DNA from: Echiichthys vipera
Lineage: Eukaryota; Chordata; Actinopteri; Perciformes; Trachinidae
Length of the DNA stretch: 64,000 bases
Reading direction: 5' to 3'
Assembly: GCA_963691815.1 (NCBI GenBank)
Contig: OY829667.1
Location: 9,954,821-10,018,820 of the forward strand
Each line of letters starts with the position of its first letter. The stretch's first letter is position 1. The notes under the pieces are model-generated. The model saw only the letters and a program-made list of their open reading frames with translations, did no database searches and was not told the DNA's origin. Positions 34,086-44,969 of this stretch are shown here, in pieces. The position numbers and the translations under genes are program-made.

Positions 34086-35857
34086 CCTTGTGATCTTCTT
34101 CCCAGTCGATGTCAGGTTCATCCTGCAACACAAACATGCAAATGCCCTGTTTTCAGCAGGGTCTTTTGGAAGGATCGATGCTATAAAGAATATACTCAAA
34201 AACAAGAGCAAGCTAATGTCATGCAAGTTGAAAACTTCATGCAAATGATGGGAAACAAAAGTAATACAAGGAAAGAAGTAGAAAATAGATTGAAATTGTA
34301 ACATTTAACAGGGGATCGACCGATACAGATTTTTTTAGGGTCAATACTGATTTTTTTTTCCATCAGCCTTAGCCAATGACCGATACGGACTGACAATTTT
34401 ATTTAGCCGATATCTGGAGCCGATACTGCTTTTGCTCCCTCAATTAAAATCATAAAAATTAAACAATGATGATAAGAAATGTAAGTCTCAATTTTAAAAA
34501 AAGGAACATTTATTGAACTTTAAAAATGCGTCTCCAGCAACGCCGAGGCTGCCTGTGGACGCCTGTCTGTAAATAAAGCAGGAGCAGCAGCCTGTATCGG
34601 TCCATCAATACATTAAAGCACTGATATAGATTGATAGATTGCTCATTACAACTACCTTACTTTTTACCATTACCTATATACTGTATATATACAGTATATA
34701 TATATATATATATATAAACACTTTCCATTTCTTACCTTTCGGTTTCGTGAACTGGACATCTGAAATCTGCCGATGGAGTCCAGAGGAGCAACCTTCCTCC
34801 TGTAAACACAGCAACAACTAACAATCAACAATTTATACTTTTCATTCATAATATACATTCACTCTGTACCACACATTCAAAAACAACATTAAACTTTACA
34901 TTTATAACATCAAAATGATTTTAAAAAATCCACAAAAGCAGCAACAGCCAAAATGACTTAAAGTTAATAAGTTATATTAACCTATCAACCGATGAAGAAA
35001 AAATGTAATTACAGGAAACACAATGAGGAAATGTCTACACATTTGTCGATTAAGATCAAATACATAATTTCTTGATGCCATCACATTGATTTAGATGATA
35101 GTCGCCATTAAACATTTTGTGAATGAAGCAAATTTCCAATTACTTTAATTTGTTTATTAGCCACAAGTCACATTTTGTAAAGCTTTATTTCTTTTAGCTG
35201 AATTATGAGTGACCACAAAAATACTTCACACAGCCATTCAAACTGTGAGAGTTGGCTTCTCCTCACCTCTTCTCATTGGCTTTACGTTGGAACTGGTACT
35301 GGCTCTGGTGTGGAAGAGAAAGGTGCTCTGTTGGGGCGAGGAAAGTCTCTAAATTAGGGGGACTGTCGTGCACATGCCTGTCCATCTCCCCAGCGTCCCC
35401 CACAGAGAGGTCTCCCTGGTCTGAGTGATCAGGCAGGCGGGGGAAGAGCTCTGGGTCCAGCCGGTAGACTTCCTGCACAACAATCAGATTGTATAAATTC
35501 ATATAGGCCGCATAGCATTAAACATTTGGTGGTATTTAAGTTGCCAGAAAGGTGACAAGGGTGTTCCGTGCAGAGGCTTACCCTTTTGTTTCTGAATCTG
35601 CTTGGCAATACGGCAGAAGATGTCTCCTCTGGGAGCATGTACAGAGCCAGGAAAGGTAGCACACACCTGGAGCAAAGCATCTGAACAGAGTATCCAGAGT
35701 CAGGAAAACAGTATAACAGTGAACACACAAGCGTTTGAACTAAGAAGCAACATGCTCACCTTAAATCTTCTGTTTTTCCCTGTGGAGTTCTGTCCTCAAA
35801 GCTGATGATGGTTCTCTGAGCTCTCGACCAGTGTGGAGGGTATTTGTAGCCGTGCAT
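34081..35857 (-). CDS. Unrecognised 164-residue protein, five exons
   Basis: Exons 35760-35857, 35582-35666, 35267-35472, 34736-34799 and 34081-34122 join in phase to 495 nt. The ATG is preceded immediately by an in-frame TAG. The start is MHGYKYPPHWSRAQRTIISF; the middle holds LYMLPEETSSAVLPSRFRNK and EVYRLDPELFPRLPDHSDQG; the end is acidic, DEPDIDWEEDHKE. There is no signal peptide or membrane segment and no domain I can name. The gene is probably soluble and intracellular. All four introns have GT-AG ends. In exon 2 an alternative frame also looks protein-like (GDIFCRIAKQIQKQK), but splice phase favours the frame used here. Convergent with phf23. Function unknown; not invented here. Confidence 0.7.
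34310..34640 (+). repeat. Dispersed repeat, copy B
   Basis: Opens with GGGATCGACCGATACAGATT and includes TAGCCGATATCTGGAGCCGA and TTTTGCTCCCTCAATT, the inverse of copy A at 27700-28025. It lies in the last intron of the unrecognised gene. Confidence 0.6.
34683..34717. repeat. (TA)n tract with small palindrome
   Basis: ACTGTATATATACAGTATAT followed by TA repeats, 10-20 bp from the exon 4 donor of the unrecognised gene. Confidence 0.8.
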
Positions 35858-37443
35858 CTAGGGTGGGTTTATATTATGGGACTGGCATCAGGGATTGCCA
35901 GTGTTTAGGCTAAGTGTGTGTGTGCGTGTGTGAGTGTGTGTGTGTGTGACTATGTGACTTCAGACATGCCAATTACATCTGCCGCCTTTCCGCCTGGCAT
36001 TGTCATCATGAGTGTCAAACCTCTAAAGTCTCCCTTTAAGTGCTGACAACACGCCTTGACCCTTGACCCACGTACATACATATACATGTACGCGTCCCAC
36101 GCCCTCTTCCATTTTCCTCGCAGCTATTGTGAGGGGAGATGAGAGCGAGATAAGCTCATTGTTGCTTTGGGGGTAATACCTGGGTTGTGCTCATCTGCAT
36201 TTATAGTTTAGTTGGATTTATTTTACCACATGAACATGTCTTTGATATTCTCTCGTAAATTAAAGACAATAAAAATCTGTACACAATGGTATTTAATTGC
36301 TGCCCTACTCTATCTGGCATTTAGATTTGGCGACAAGTTTGTTTTTAACTGGTCATCTTATCCTTTAAAGAGAATAAAAAGTGTACTCTAAATTATCACT
36401 GTTTCATTCAAGTCAAGTTTAATTTCACATGACAGGCGTAGACTCGATGTGCATCAAAATAAAAAGCAGAAAACAGGCAAAGCTCATACGTACATAACAC
36501 AAACATATAAGAAATAAAACATTTGGGGTAACTTTAAAACATATAAGAAGGTATAACAGTGAAAAAATGAATAAGATAAGATGGTATCATACATTTAAAA
36601 AGGAATAAATACAATAATACTAACTCTAAAGTAAAAGTTTTACCCAGTATCCATACATTTAAACTAAACGCTTACAACAAGCTTTGTTAGTTATGTTTAA
36701 TCTGCTTTTAAAAGAAGAAACTGTTGTATCTTAGTTTAGCTACTGTGTAACCTTGAAGAAATTTATTATTATTTATTAACAAGTTCATCTGTAAAAGGTC
36801 CAAAATGAAAGTATTTACTTAAAATCAGCCATTAAAGCCATAAAACTGAGCAAAGCAAGCAACACTAATATTTATAATGATGAACTTTAACTGTTAATTG
36901 AGAGTCTGAGTCGAAGTCAATTAACTGATATAATACTCATATCTGCAATAATTCAATGTGTTTGGGTTTGAGCACAGAGACAGAGAGATCAGAGATAGTA
37001 TCAGGACCCCGGTGTGTGTGGTAATCCGGGACAACTTGACCACTCTGCTTCGCCTGACTTCCCAGGCGGATTGCCACCCAATCCAGACCACACACGACCC
37101 TCTCCACCCGCCAGCCTGCTGCCTCTGTCTCCAGACAGCAAAACAGACAGGAGACAGTGTAGCGGGGATGGACGGAGAGATTGGCAGAGGATTGGGCGGA
37201 GGGGTCCGCTCTGAGTGTATGAGCATTCAGACACGTTTTCACTTTTCCTCTTTTCCCGCCCTGTCCTAATTATTGCTATTCTGGGACACTGAGGCCCACC
37301 AAACACAGAGCTAGTGTTGATAGATCAGGCGTGTATAAATAAACCAAGGCAAGGCTGGCAGCATGTCAGCAGGGGCAGAGGCCAGATAGGCTGCACTGAT
37401 TACCTCCATTATCAGGGACAAGCCTCATTAGGAGCCTCTGACT

Positions 37444-37467
37444 GTGTGTGTGTGTGTGTGTGTGTGT
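37444..37467. repeat. (TG)n microsatellite
   Basis: Twelve TG dinucleotides in intergenic DNA. Confidence 0.9.
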
Positions 37468-37744
37468 ATTACAGGACCAAATATCCTCCTGATTTCAACT
37501 GAGGGAGAATCCTTCAAAATGAGGACAGTATGTTGGCCCTCCTTTCTGTAAGTTAGGTAGTTCAGGATCAGGATCTGGTTCGGGTAAAGTAAAGGTTAAA
37601 GTTTGGTTAATTGATTAATTCATTTAAAGTGTCTCATTAAAATATTCTTAGTAATATTAAGTGTTTGATTAAACTCAAAAGTTTGCTATTATGTCTGTAT
37701 AAACTGTGCTATTTTTAACATTGTACTTTGTGTACTAAATATGC

Positions 37745-37890
37745 AATTCAATTTTATTTATAGCCACATCATAACTCTGTTATCTCAAGACACTTTACAG
37801 AGAAGGCCTATAGCACACTATGATTTATTCCTAATTTACATCCATGAGACTTAACAATTCCCCCATGAGCAGCAACAAGTCACAGATAGC
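37745..37890 (+). repeat. Common fish interspersed repeat
   Basis: ATTCAATTTTATTTATAGCC, then CAAGACACTTTACAGAGAAG and TAACAATTCCCCCATGAGCA, one of the most frequent teleost repeat phrases. It is opposite in orientation to the fragment at 14040. Confidence 0.7.
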
Positions 37891-38420
37891 TTTAAATATT
37901 CTCGACTACAGTTGAAGGGAACGTTTGGTATTTTCAGAATACGCTGATTCACTTATTAACCACAATAAAACAGTGGAAAATACACTCTGTCTGAAGGATA
38001 GATATGAAACTATAGCCAGCAGTCGCTAGCTTAGCTTAGCTTAGCGTAGCGTGAGTCCAGAAACAGCTATCTCGGCTCTCTCCAAAGTATAAGGTAAAAA
38101 TAGAAGGAAACTTTTAGCACAAAAAAGTACTTAAATAGAAACTTAAAGTGCCTCAAAGTTGCACAGTCAAACGTGCAGTCAAGTTTAGATACATTACATA
38201 GTAACACATAAGAAACATTATTAGGTTTAATATCATACATTCATTATTAGTAATCAGGAAAGTATTCTACAATTAAGTTTTATAAATAAAACTAAGGGTT
38301 TAACTTTTTATTTACAGTATGATGAATGTGAAAGTTAGGGCAGCACCTTTCAATTACACTTAAGAAATGAATAAATCAATGAATATAGTCACTGAAGGTC
38401 CTCAAGAGTATGGTAACATG

Positions 38421-38423
<3 letters not shown>

Positions 38424-38488
<65 letters not shown>

Positions 38489-38498
38489 TGTGTGTGTG
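38424..38498. repeat. (TG)n microsatellite
   Basis: About 37 TG units with one interruption. Confidence 0.95.
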
Positions 38499-38963
38499 CA
38501 CACTGAATCTCATACCCCGCCCTGGTCCAGTGCCCTATAAGTACCAGGCATTGCGGCGGGTGCCAAATATAGACTGGACAAAGATTGCTCCCGCCACTAA
38601 TGTGAGCAACCTTAGAAATGATTCAATTAATTTGTCAAATCCATTTGACAAACACACATAAGAGCTGATCAAAGGGGTCACATTAGGTCATTATCAGTGG
38701 TGGTGAATTGGGAAATAGATGGCAGACATGTTGACATGCAAATACTTACGAATTAAGAAGTATTGGACATATTAGTATTATAGTTTTACTTCAGTAAAAC
38801 CAGGTCACCCTTGTGAAAGAGATTACTGGACTAAATTTAAATATGGTTAAATGAAAATAATAAAAAAAGATCTCAACATTTATATAACAACTAAAGTATG
38901 TTGTTTTTGTGAAAAAGGTCTATGATCAACGACCACAAAAATAGTTTGGTATATATACTGTAC

Positions 38964-39025
<62 letters not shown>
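38964..39025. repeat. (TA)n microsatellite
   Basis: About 30 uninterrupted TA units, followed by a LINE-like 3' tail phrase (GGAAAGCACTATATAAATAA) at 39059. Confidence 0.95.
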
Positions 39026-39029
<4 letters not shown>

Positions 39030-39549
39030 TTTATATGTGAACTGTCTTTAAATATCTTGGAAAGCACTATATAAATAAAATGTTTTTTATTTTTTATATG
39101 AACTTGTAATTATTAATTTGCTTGTCTTTATTGAAGGACTTTTTGGGCACTGGGGGCAGAATAACTCCAGATGTTAATGTTGAATGTTAATATTCTAGCA
39201 AACAGTTGCCAATTTACACCATAATTATATATTTACACATTCATGAGACATGAAGCAACATTAACATTTATTTGGAGTCATATATGGGGCCACATGACAA
39301 ATGTGACAAGTCCAATATTCAGTGTCCTTCTAGCTCTAGGGTCCAGCAACTTAGTTATCTGTTAACCAGTCTTAGTTAACTTGTTGTCTGCTAGGCTAAC
39401 AAAAATGGGCAGCGGCCCGGGGAACATCGGACCCGTTTCGTAAAATAGGGACCGATGTTCCCTGTTTTCCACAGTAAGGGTCCTATGTTCCCCGGACTGT
39501 TATTATTTTCACAATCAGTGCAGAATTTCCTGGCAAACAGGCCTATGTG

Positions 39550-40262
39550 ACCCTAACAGTACCCTCTAACCCTGACCCTAACAGTACCCCCTAACCCTGA
39601 CCCTAACAGTACCCTCTAACCCTGACCCTAACAGTACCCCCTAACCCTGACCCTAACAGTACCCCCTAACCCTGACCCTAACAGTACCCCCTAACCCTGA
39701 CCCTAACAGTACCCCCTAACCCTGACCCTAACAGTACCCCCTAACCCTGACCCTAACAGTACCCCCTAACCCTGACCCTAACAGTACCCCCTAACCCTGA
39801 CCCTAACAGTACCCTCTAACCCTGACCCTAACAGTACCCCCTAACCCTGACCCTAACAGTACCCCCTAACCCTGACCCTAGCAGTACCCCCTAATCCTGA
39901 CCCTAACAGTACCCTCTAACCCTGACCCTAACAGTACCCTCTAACCCTGACCCTAACAGTACCCCCTAACCCTGACCCTAACAGTACCCTCTAACCCTGA
40001 CCCTAACAGTACCCTCTAACCCTGACCCTAACAGTACCCCCTAACCCTGACCCTAACAGTACCCTCTAACCCTGACCCTAACAGTACCCCCTAACCCTGA
40101 CCCTAACAGTACCCTCTAATCCTGACCCTAACAGTACCCTCTAACCCTGACCCTAACAGTACCCCCTAACCCTGACCCTAACAGTACCCTCTAACCCTGA
40201 CCCTAACAGTACCCCCTAACCCTGACCCTAGCAGTACCCCCTAATCCTGACCCTAACCGTAA
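39550..40262. repeat. 25-bp minisatellite, about 28 copies
   Basis: Tandem units of CAGTACCCYCTAACCCTGAC plus CCTAA (25 bp). Almost all variation is a single C/T switch. Two units also carry GCAGT and TAATCC variants, and both sit at the end of a T-C-C or T-C-C-C run, suggesting a block duplication. Each unit holds telomere-like CCCTAA and CCCTGA words, but it is not telomeric repeat. Confidence 0.95.
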
Positions 40263-40754
40263 CCCCTAACCCTCACATTACTTCACTGATGTTACATTTG
40301 AGAGTGAAATACTGCAAATAGGTTTTTACTGCCCTTCTTTTTTGACTACATTTCACTCACATCTATATTTGTTTATATATTGTCCAACACTTAGGCCTAT
40401 ATCATATATTTTTCTCATGAAAAATACTCATATTTATTGGTATTACCTTAGTTCTAATGTAAACTTACCTTTTTTAAAGTACATTTTGCTGATAATAGGC
40501 CTACTTGGTTGGACTTTTCTGTATTTAATGTAGTTTTTTTATTTGAGTGTATGTACTGTCATAGAAAAACACTCAGGATTTACTATTAATCTTATTGTTA
40601 TAATGGCAAAATACCATATCCATAAATGCACTAATAAGAAGCCAATTGCATTTACTGAGTTTAAGCAATACATTTTTTTTCACTTAAAGGTTGAAAATGG
40701 AGAATGAGCCATCTAGTGTCTCAAGATCGTAGTCGCAACAACAGAAAATAATTC

Positions 40755-41170
40755 CAGCAGTCGGGTTGCCAGGTTGGTCAGACCCGGCCCAGTAGCCAAC
40801 AGGAGACCAGAGTCTGTTTGAGCCTGTTGAACCCGTCCCCTCCAGCAAATCGCACCATAAAAACAAGTATTGGAGGAGTTTGACTGACAGTTACCGTTAC
40901 AGTTAGCCGTTACAGCTAAGTAAACATGAAAGTTAGCTTACCGATCACAGAGAAACGTAGCCATTTGGGCGTGTGTTTTAATGCTGTTGAACTCCTTTAT
41001 CTCAGTCCATGGAGTGAGTGCTTGGCCTATACTGACTCTGGTTTTTGCCCGTCTCCGGTCACTCAGCTGCTGGGACGAATAAGCAGCTGCAGGATTGGCA
41101 AACTCCATTTCACCTAGTGCCAGCCTACAGTAGCTGCACCCAACAACAGACAACCCTGGCAACCCGCAAT
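40755..41170. repeat. Repeat with inverted ends
   Basis: CGGGTTGCCAGGTTGGT near 40762 and ACAACCCTGGCAACCCGCA near 41150 are inverted copies enclosing about 400 bp. The interior has TTACCGTTACAGTTAGCC and no ORF of interest. Probably a nonautonomous transposon. Class unknown. Confidence 0.45.
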
Positions 41171-41309
41171 GCCCAACTATTGGCTGCTACAATGTAAACA
41201 GAACGTGACAGAAAGTCATTGACATACCCTTAAAAACTATTAAAATATTAATCAAGACTACATTGTTTTTTTATGGAAAAGCAATGCTGTCATTCTGTAT
41301 TATTTATAA

Positions 41310-41410
<101 letters not shown>

Positions 41411-41711
41411 GCTTTTAATAAAGATTCTGCATCCTACAACTGTAACAGCTTTTACTGCCCCTAAAGGTGTTTGCTTAAAACTTTATCCCCCTCTAGCGTT
41501 GCTCTTTGCCTTTAGCTTTGTCTCCTTTTCCTTCTCTTATTGTTGTCAATACTATTACTAATTCAATTTAATCTATTCTTCTCTATGGCGTCTATTGTTT
41601 TTAAATTCAACGCACACACATATATATCTTGGGGATTTTTCCCCCTCTAAGTTTGCATTTTAAAATTGTATGAAATAAATAAAAAGCGGTGCCTGTCACT
41701 CCTTACACATT

Positions 41712-41726
41712 GGCGCCATCTGGTGG
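41712..41726 (-). promoter_or_regulatory. CTCF-like motif, reverse
   Basis: GGCGCCATCTGGTGG resembles the reverse CTCF core (GCGCCCCCTGGTGG), upstream of the scramblase. Confidence 0.35.
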
Positions 41727-41939
41727 TTGTCGTCGTCATCACCACCGTGTTTGGCAGCCCCGCCCCCTCCTGTGCCGCTGCCGCTGCTGCTGCTGCATGA
41801 TCCAAACATGTTCCCGTGACGCAGTTCCTCCTCATGTGTGACAGCAGACACGACGCGACAACAAGCACAAACTCTTTCAACAAAAATAGATAAAAAACTA
41901 AATTTTTTTCTCCTGGAACAGCATGAACATACTTAGCTG

Positions 41940-42175
41940 CGACGGTACACGGAAGCTTTAATAAAGGGATGTGGGAGGGGAGGAGAAGGCGAGAGCACCG
42001 AGGGAGGGAGGAGTGACCGCAACAGCTTAGTGACGAGAAACAGGTTGGAAAGAAGACGATAGACTCCTCGGCTCCGTGCAGGAGGGATTTGTTTTTTTTA
42101 CTTTCGATACATTTGTTTTCATTTCATTTTTATAGCTGACACAGAGAAGGAACCAGCTGCCGGAAACGTGAGATT
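41940..42175 (+). promoter_or_regulatory. Probable scramblase promoter and first noncoding exon
   Basis: A GC-richer, purine-rich stretch (GGGAGGGGAGGAGAAGGCGA, AGGGAGGGAGGAGTGACCGC) about 0.8-1 kb before the ATG exon. The ATG exon is preceded by a good acceptor (CCTTTCATTCCTCCAG at about 42895), so an upstream noncoding exon is likely. Position inferred, not seen directly. Confidence 0.35.
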
Positions 42176-42248
42176 TCTGCGTTATTTACATGTTTGTTTG
42201 TTTTTGTCTTGGCAAGGATTACAGGCTGTTATCAGGCTTTTACCAGAC

Positions 42249-42265
42249 CGTGTGTGTGTGTGAGG

Positions 42266-42297
<32 letters not shown>

Positions 42298-42298
42298 C

Positions 42299-42366
<68 letters not shown>
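42249..42366. repeat. (TG)n then (TA)n compound microsatellite
   Basis: TG tract to about 42293, then about 32 TA units. It lies in the putative 5' UTR intron of the scramblase. Confidence 0.95.
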
Positions 42367-42368
<2 letters not shown>

Positions 42369-42467
42369 ACCCGGTAGGTGTACACCTGATGACCTTCTGA
42401 TGGATTTGTTGTGTTTCAGTCTTATCTTAAGCGCACATCCAGCTCTATTTAGTCATTTCTAACAGTA

Positions 42468-42535
42468 ATCAGAATCAGAATCAGAATCAGGTTTATTGCT
42501 AAGTATGTTGGACATACAGAGAATTTGACTCCGGC
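42468..42535 (+). repeat. Fish interspersed repeat fragment
   Basis: ATCAGAATCAGAATCAGGTT then GAATTTGACTCCGGCTTATA, a common teleost repeat phrase. Confidence 0.55.
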
Positions 42536-42977
42536 TTATACTTTTCGTAATCTATGAAGAGCAGCAGAGGGTCCAGTGGGAAAGTAAATGACCCCCTCCT
42601 TTCTGCTAAAAACATACCACACCCTTTTTCACTTTCATTCCCATTAGATCTCAAACATGTTGCATTAAAAACAAGAGCTTTGGACTGCACTTTTAGTTTC
42701 CAGCCATTGCACAAAGGACATACTGAACTAATGGACTTTGTCATGATTGCACTTATTAAACCACTGTGGTGTGGTGATACATCATTAATAATATCATTGA
42801 TAATAGAAGTCACTTAAATGTCTGTTTGACTCTTTTCCTCCCCTTCTGTTTCTGTGCAACCTCCCCCCTCCCCTGTCCCCCTTTCATTCCTCCAGTTTCC
42901 CACACAGACCCTGGGAGTCGAGGGGGAAGTGCGACCGCCTTTTACCGCCTAGAAAAGTCTGATCCAGCTCCTCGACC

Positions 42978-44932
42978 ATGTCTGCTCCTGGTAAGCAGCT
43001 CAACACAACTTTCTAGCTAGAAATAACGGGAAAAAACTACTATCTACTACGATCTCTTTCAGATTTTTCATCTGTAGTTTGACTTTCAGACAGATTTAAG
43101 AGCTTTTCACTTTGCAAACCTGATTGCTCTAACACCTATTGTTGAATTGATGAGGCTCTTGCATCTTAAAAAGTTTCCATTACACATTCCTGTTCACTGA
43201 GCATCACTGTGAAGGGAACAGACGCTCTGTCTAACCCCCAGATTCCTTCAGTGTCCTTGAGAAATACTCTCCTCCTCGAGGTCGTGAAATCTGAAAGAAA
43301 CTCTGACATGAACCTTGAGAAAACACATTTCTGATTTTGTCAGTTGGTACTCCTCCCTCTGAATGAAAAGAGCCGTTCAGGAGGTGAAGGGCACCGTTGT
43401 GCGGGCATGTTTGCTTGTGTGTGTGTGTGTGCCTTCTTGCTTATTCTGGTTCAAATTTTTGGGTTTTGTTTCCTGCGAGTTAGAGAAAGGAATGTGGAAA
43501 GAGGTGGGGCAACAGCAAGCCCTCAAAGATCACGGCGCACATTACTCAAGTCCTCTCTCTGACGTCAGGGGCTTGATTAAAATACTGTCTAACTGTAATC
43601 CATGTGTGTTTTGAGGTTTAACAACAGCGGTTCAGCTTTAAAAGTGTAAGCCATCGCTCTTCATAACCTTAAGGGAGGAAGACTCTCACTGTGAAATGGT
43701 GCAATGACCTCTGAAAACTGTTTGGCTGTTGGACTGTCCTGCCATGCCCACAGAAACCAGTTTGGGCAGATATTAAACACATTTGACACCAGTACATGGC
43801 ACACCTCTTTAACCCAACACTAATGAGTCACAAATGACAAGTGACCTGTGCAGAGGGATACACAAAGGAAACCTTTAGTGTGAGGAACTCTACTCCTGAT
43901 CAGTGCAGTAAAGGTATAAAGATAGTAAAGTGGATAAAAGTATAAAAGATAAATTAAATCAATCCAGCGTAACTTTGCACTGGAATAAACATTTCACTTG
44001 TACAGATGTAATTATTGCACTCTAAAATGAATTACATCCGTACCAAACCATGTGGTGAATTAAATACAAGAAGAAAAAAAAACACCCACCCACAGAAAAC
44101 AAGCCCACAGAGAGAATACACAATTCTTGTTTTGTCCAAACTAAAGTTCGTATCCCAGACGTCTCATCAGTTTACAGTGATATAAAACAGCAGAAAAGCA
44201 GAAGATTACGAGGAGCTGGAACCTGTGAATGTCGGGCACGTTTGCCTGAAAAGTCACTAATTGGTTATAGATGAGACAAGATGATCCTTTTTTCGAACTT
44301 GGCGTTAATTTTAAACACTACCGCCAGTGGTGTAAGAAGAACTCAGAGCTTTTACTTCAGTAAAAGTCGTAATACCACACTGTAGTGACAAGTGCTGAGG
44401 TCAAAATGTTCAAAATAAAATGTAAAAGTACAAAAGTATCAGCATCAATATGTACTTAAAGTACAAAAAGTTAAAACGATAAGTAGTATCACTACACTGT
44501 AGTAATGGTAAGTGGTAATGCAGAGTGGTCCATTTCAGAATATTGTATTATCAGATTATAATTATTGACAGATTAATGTTAATATCATTTTAATTTTACT
44601 TTATATACTGCTGTCCCACTTAATCTATAACAATGCATATATTAATACATAAATTTAATTAGTATTAATAATCTTAATCTGTAAAGTAACTAAAGTTACC
44701 AAATAAATGTAATGAAAGTACAATATTTCGTCTGAAATGTAGTGGGGTAGAAGTATAAAGTGGAGTTTCTCAAGTACTTTTAAAAGTGTCACTAAGTGCA
44801 GTACTTGAGTAAATGTACTTAGTTACTTTCCAACACTATAAACACTTCACATAATACTGCATCTGTGCAGTTCCAGGTACAGTAGGTGTCTCCAGGGCCA
44901 CATTTTGTCATGACGACACACACACACACACA

Positions 44933-44969
<37 letters not shown>

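Noticed and set aside
35868..35876. TATA-like sequence (AATATAAAC on the minus strand) just before the ATG of the unrecognised gene
   Set aside because: It is only about 11-19 bp upstream of the ATG, so a start site 30 bp downstream would fall inside the coding exon; probably chance.
36921..37306. Overlapping 100-codon frames on both strands
   Set aside because: Mutually complementary shadows with no family resemblance and no splice context.
39550..40262. Interstitial telomeric repeat
   Set aside because: The period is 25 bp, not 6, and CCCTAA is only part of the unit.
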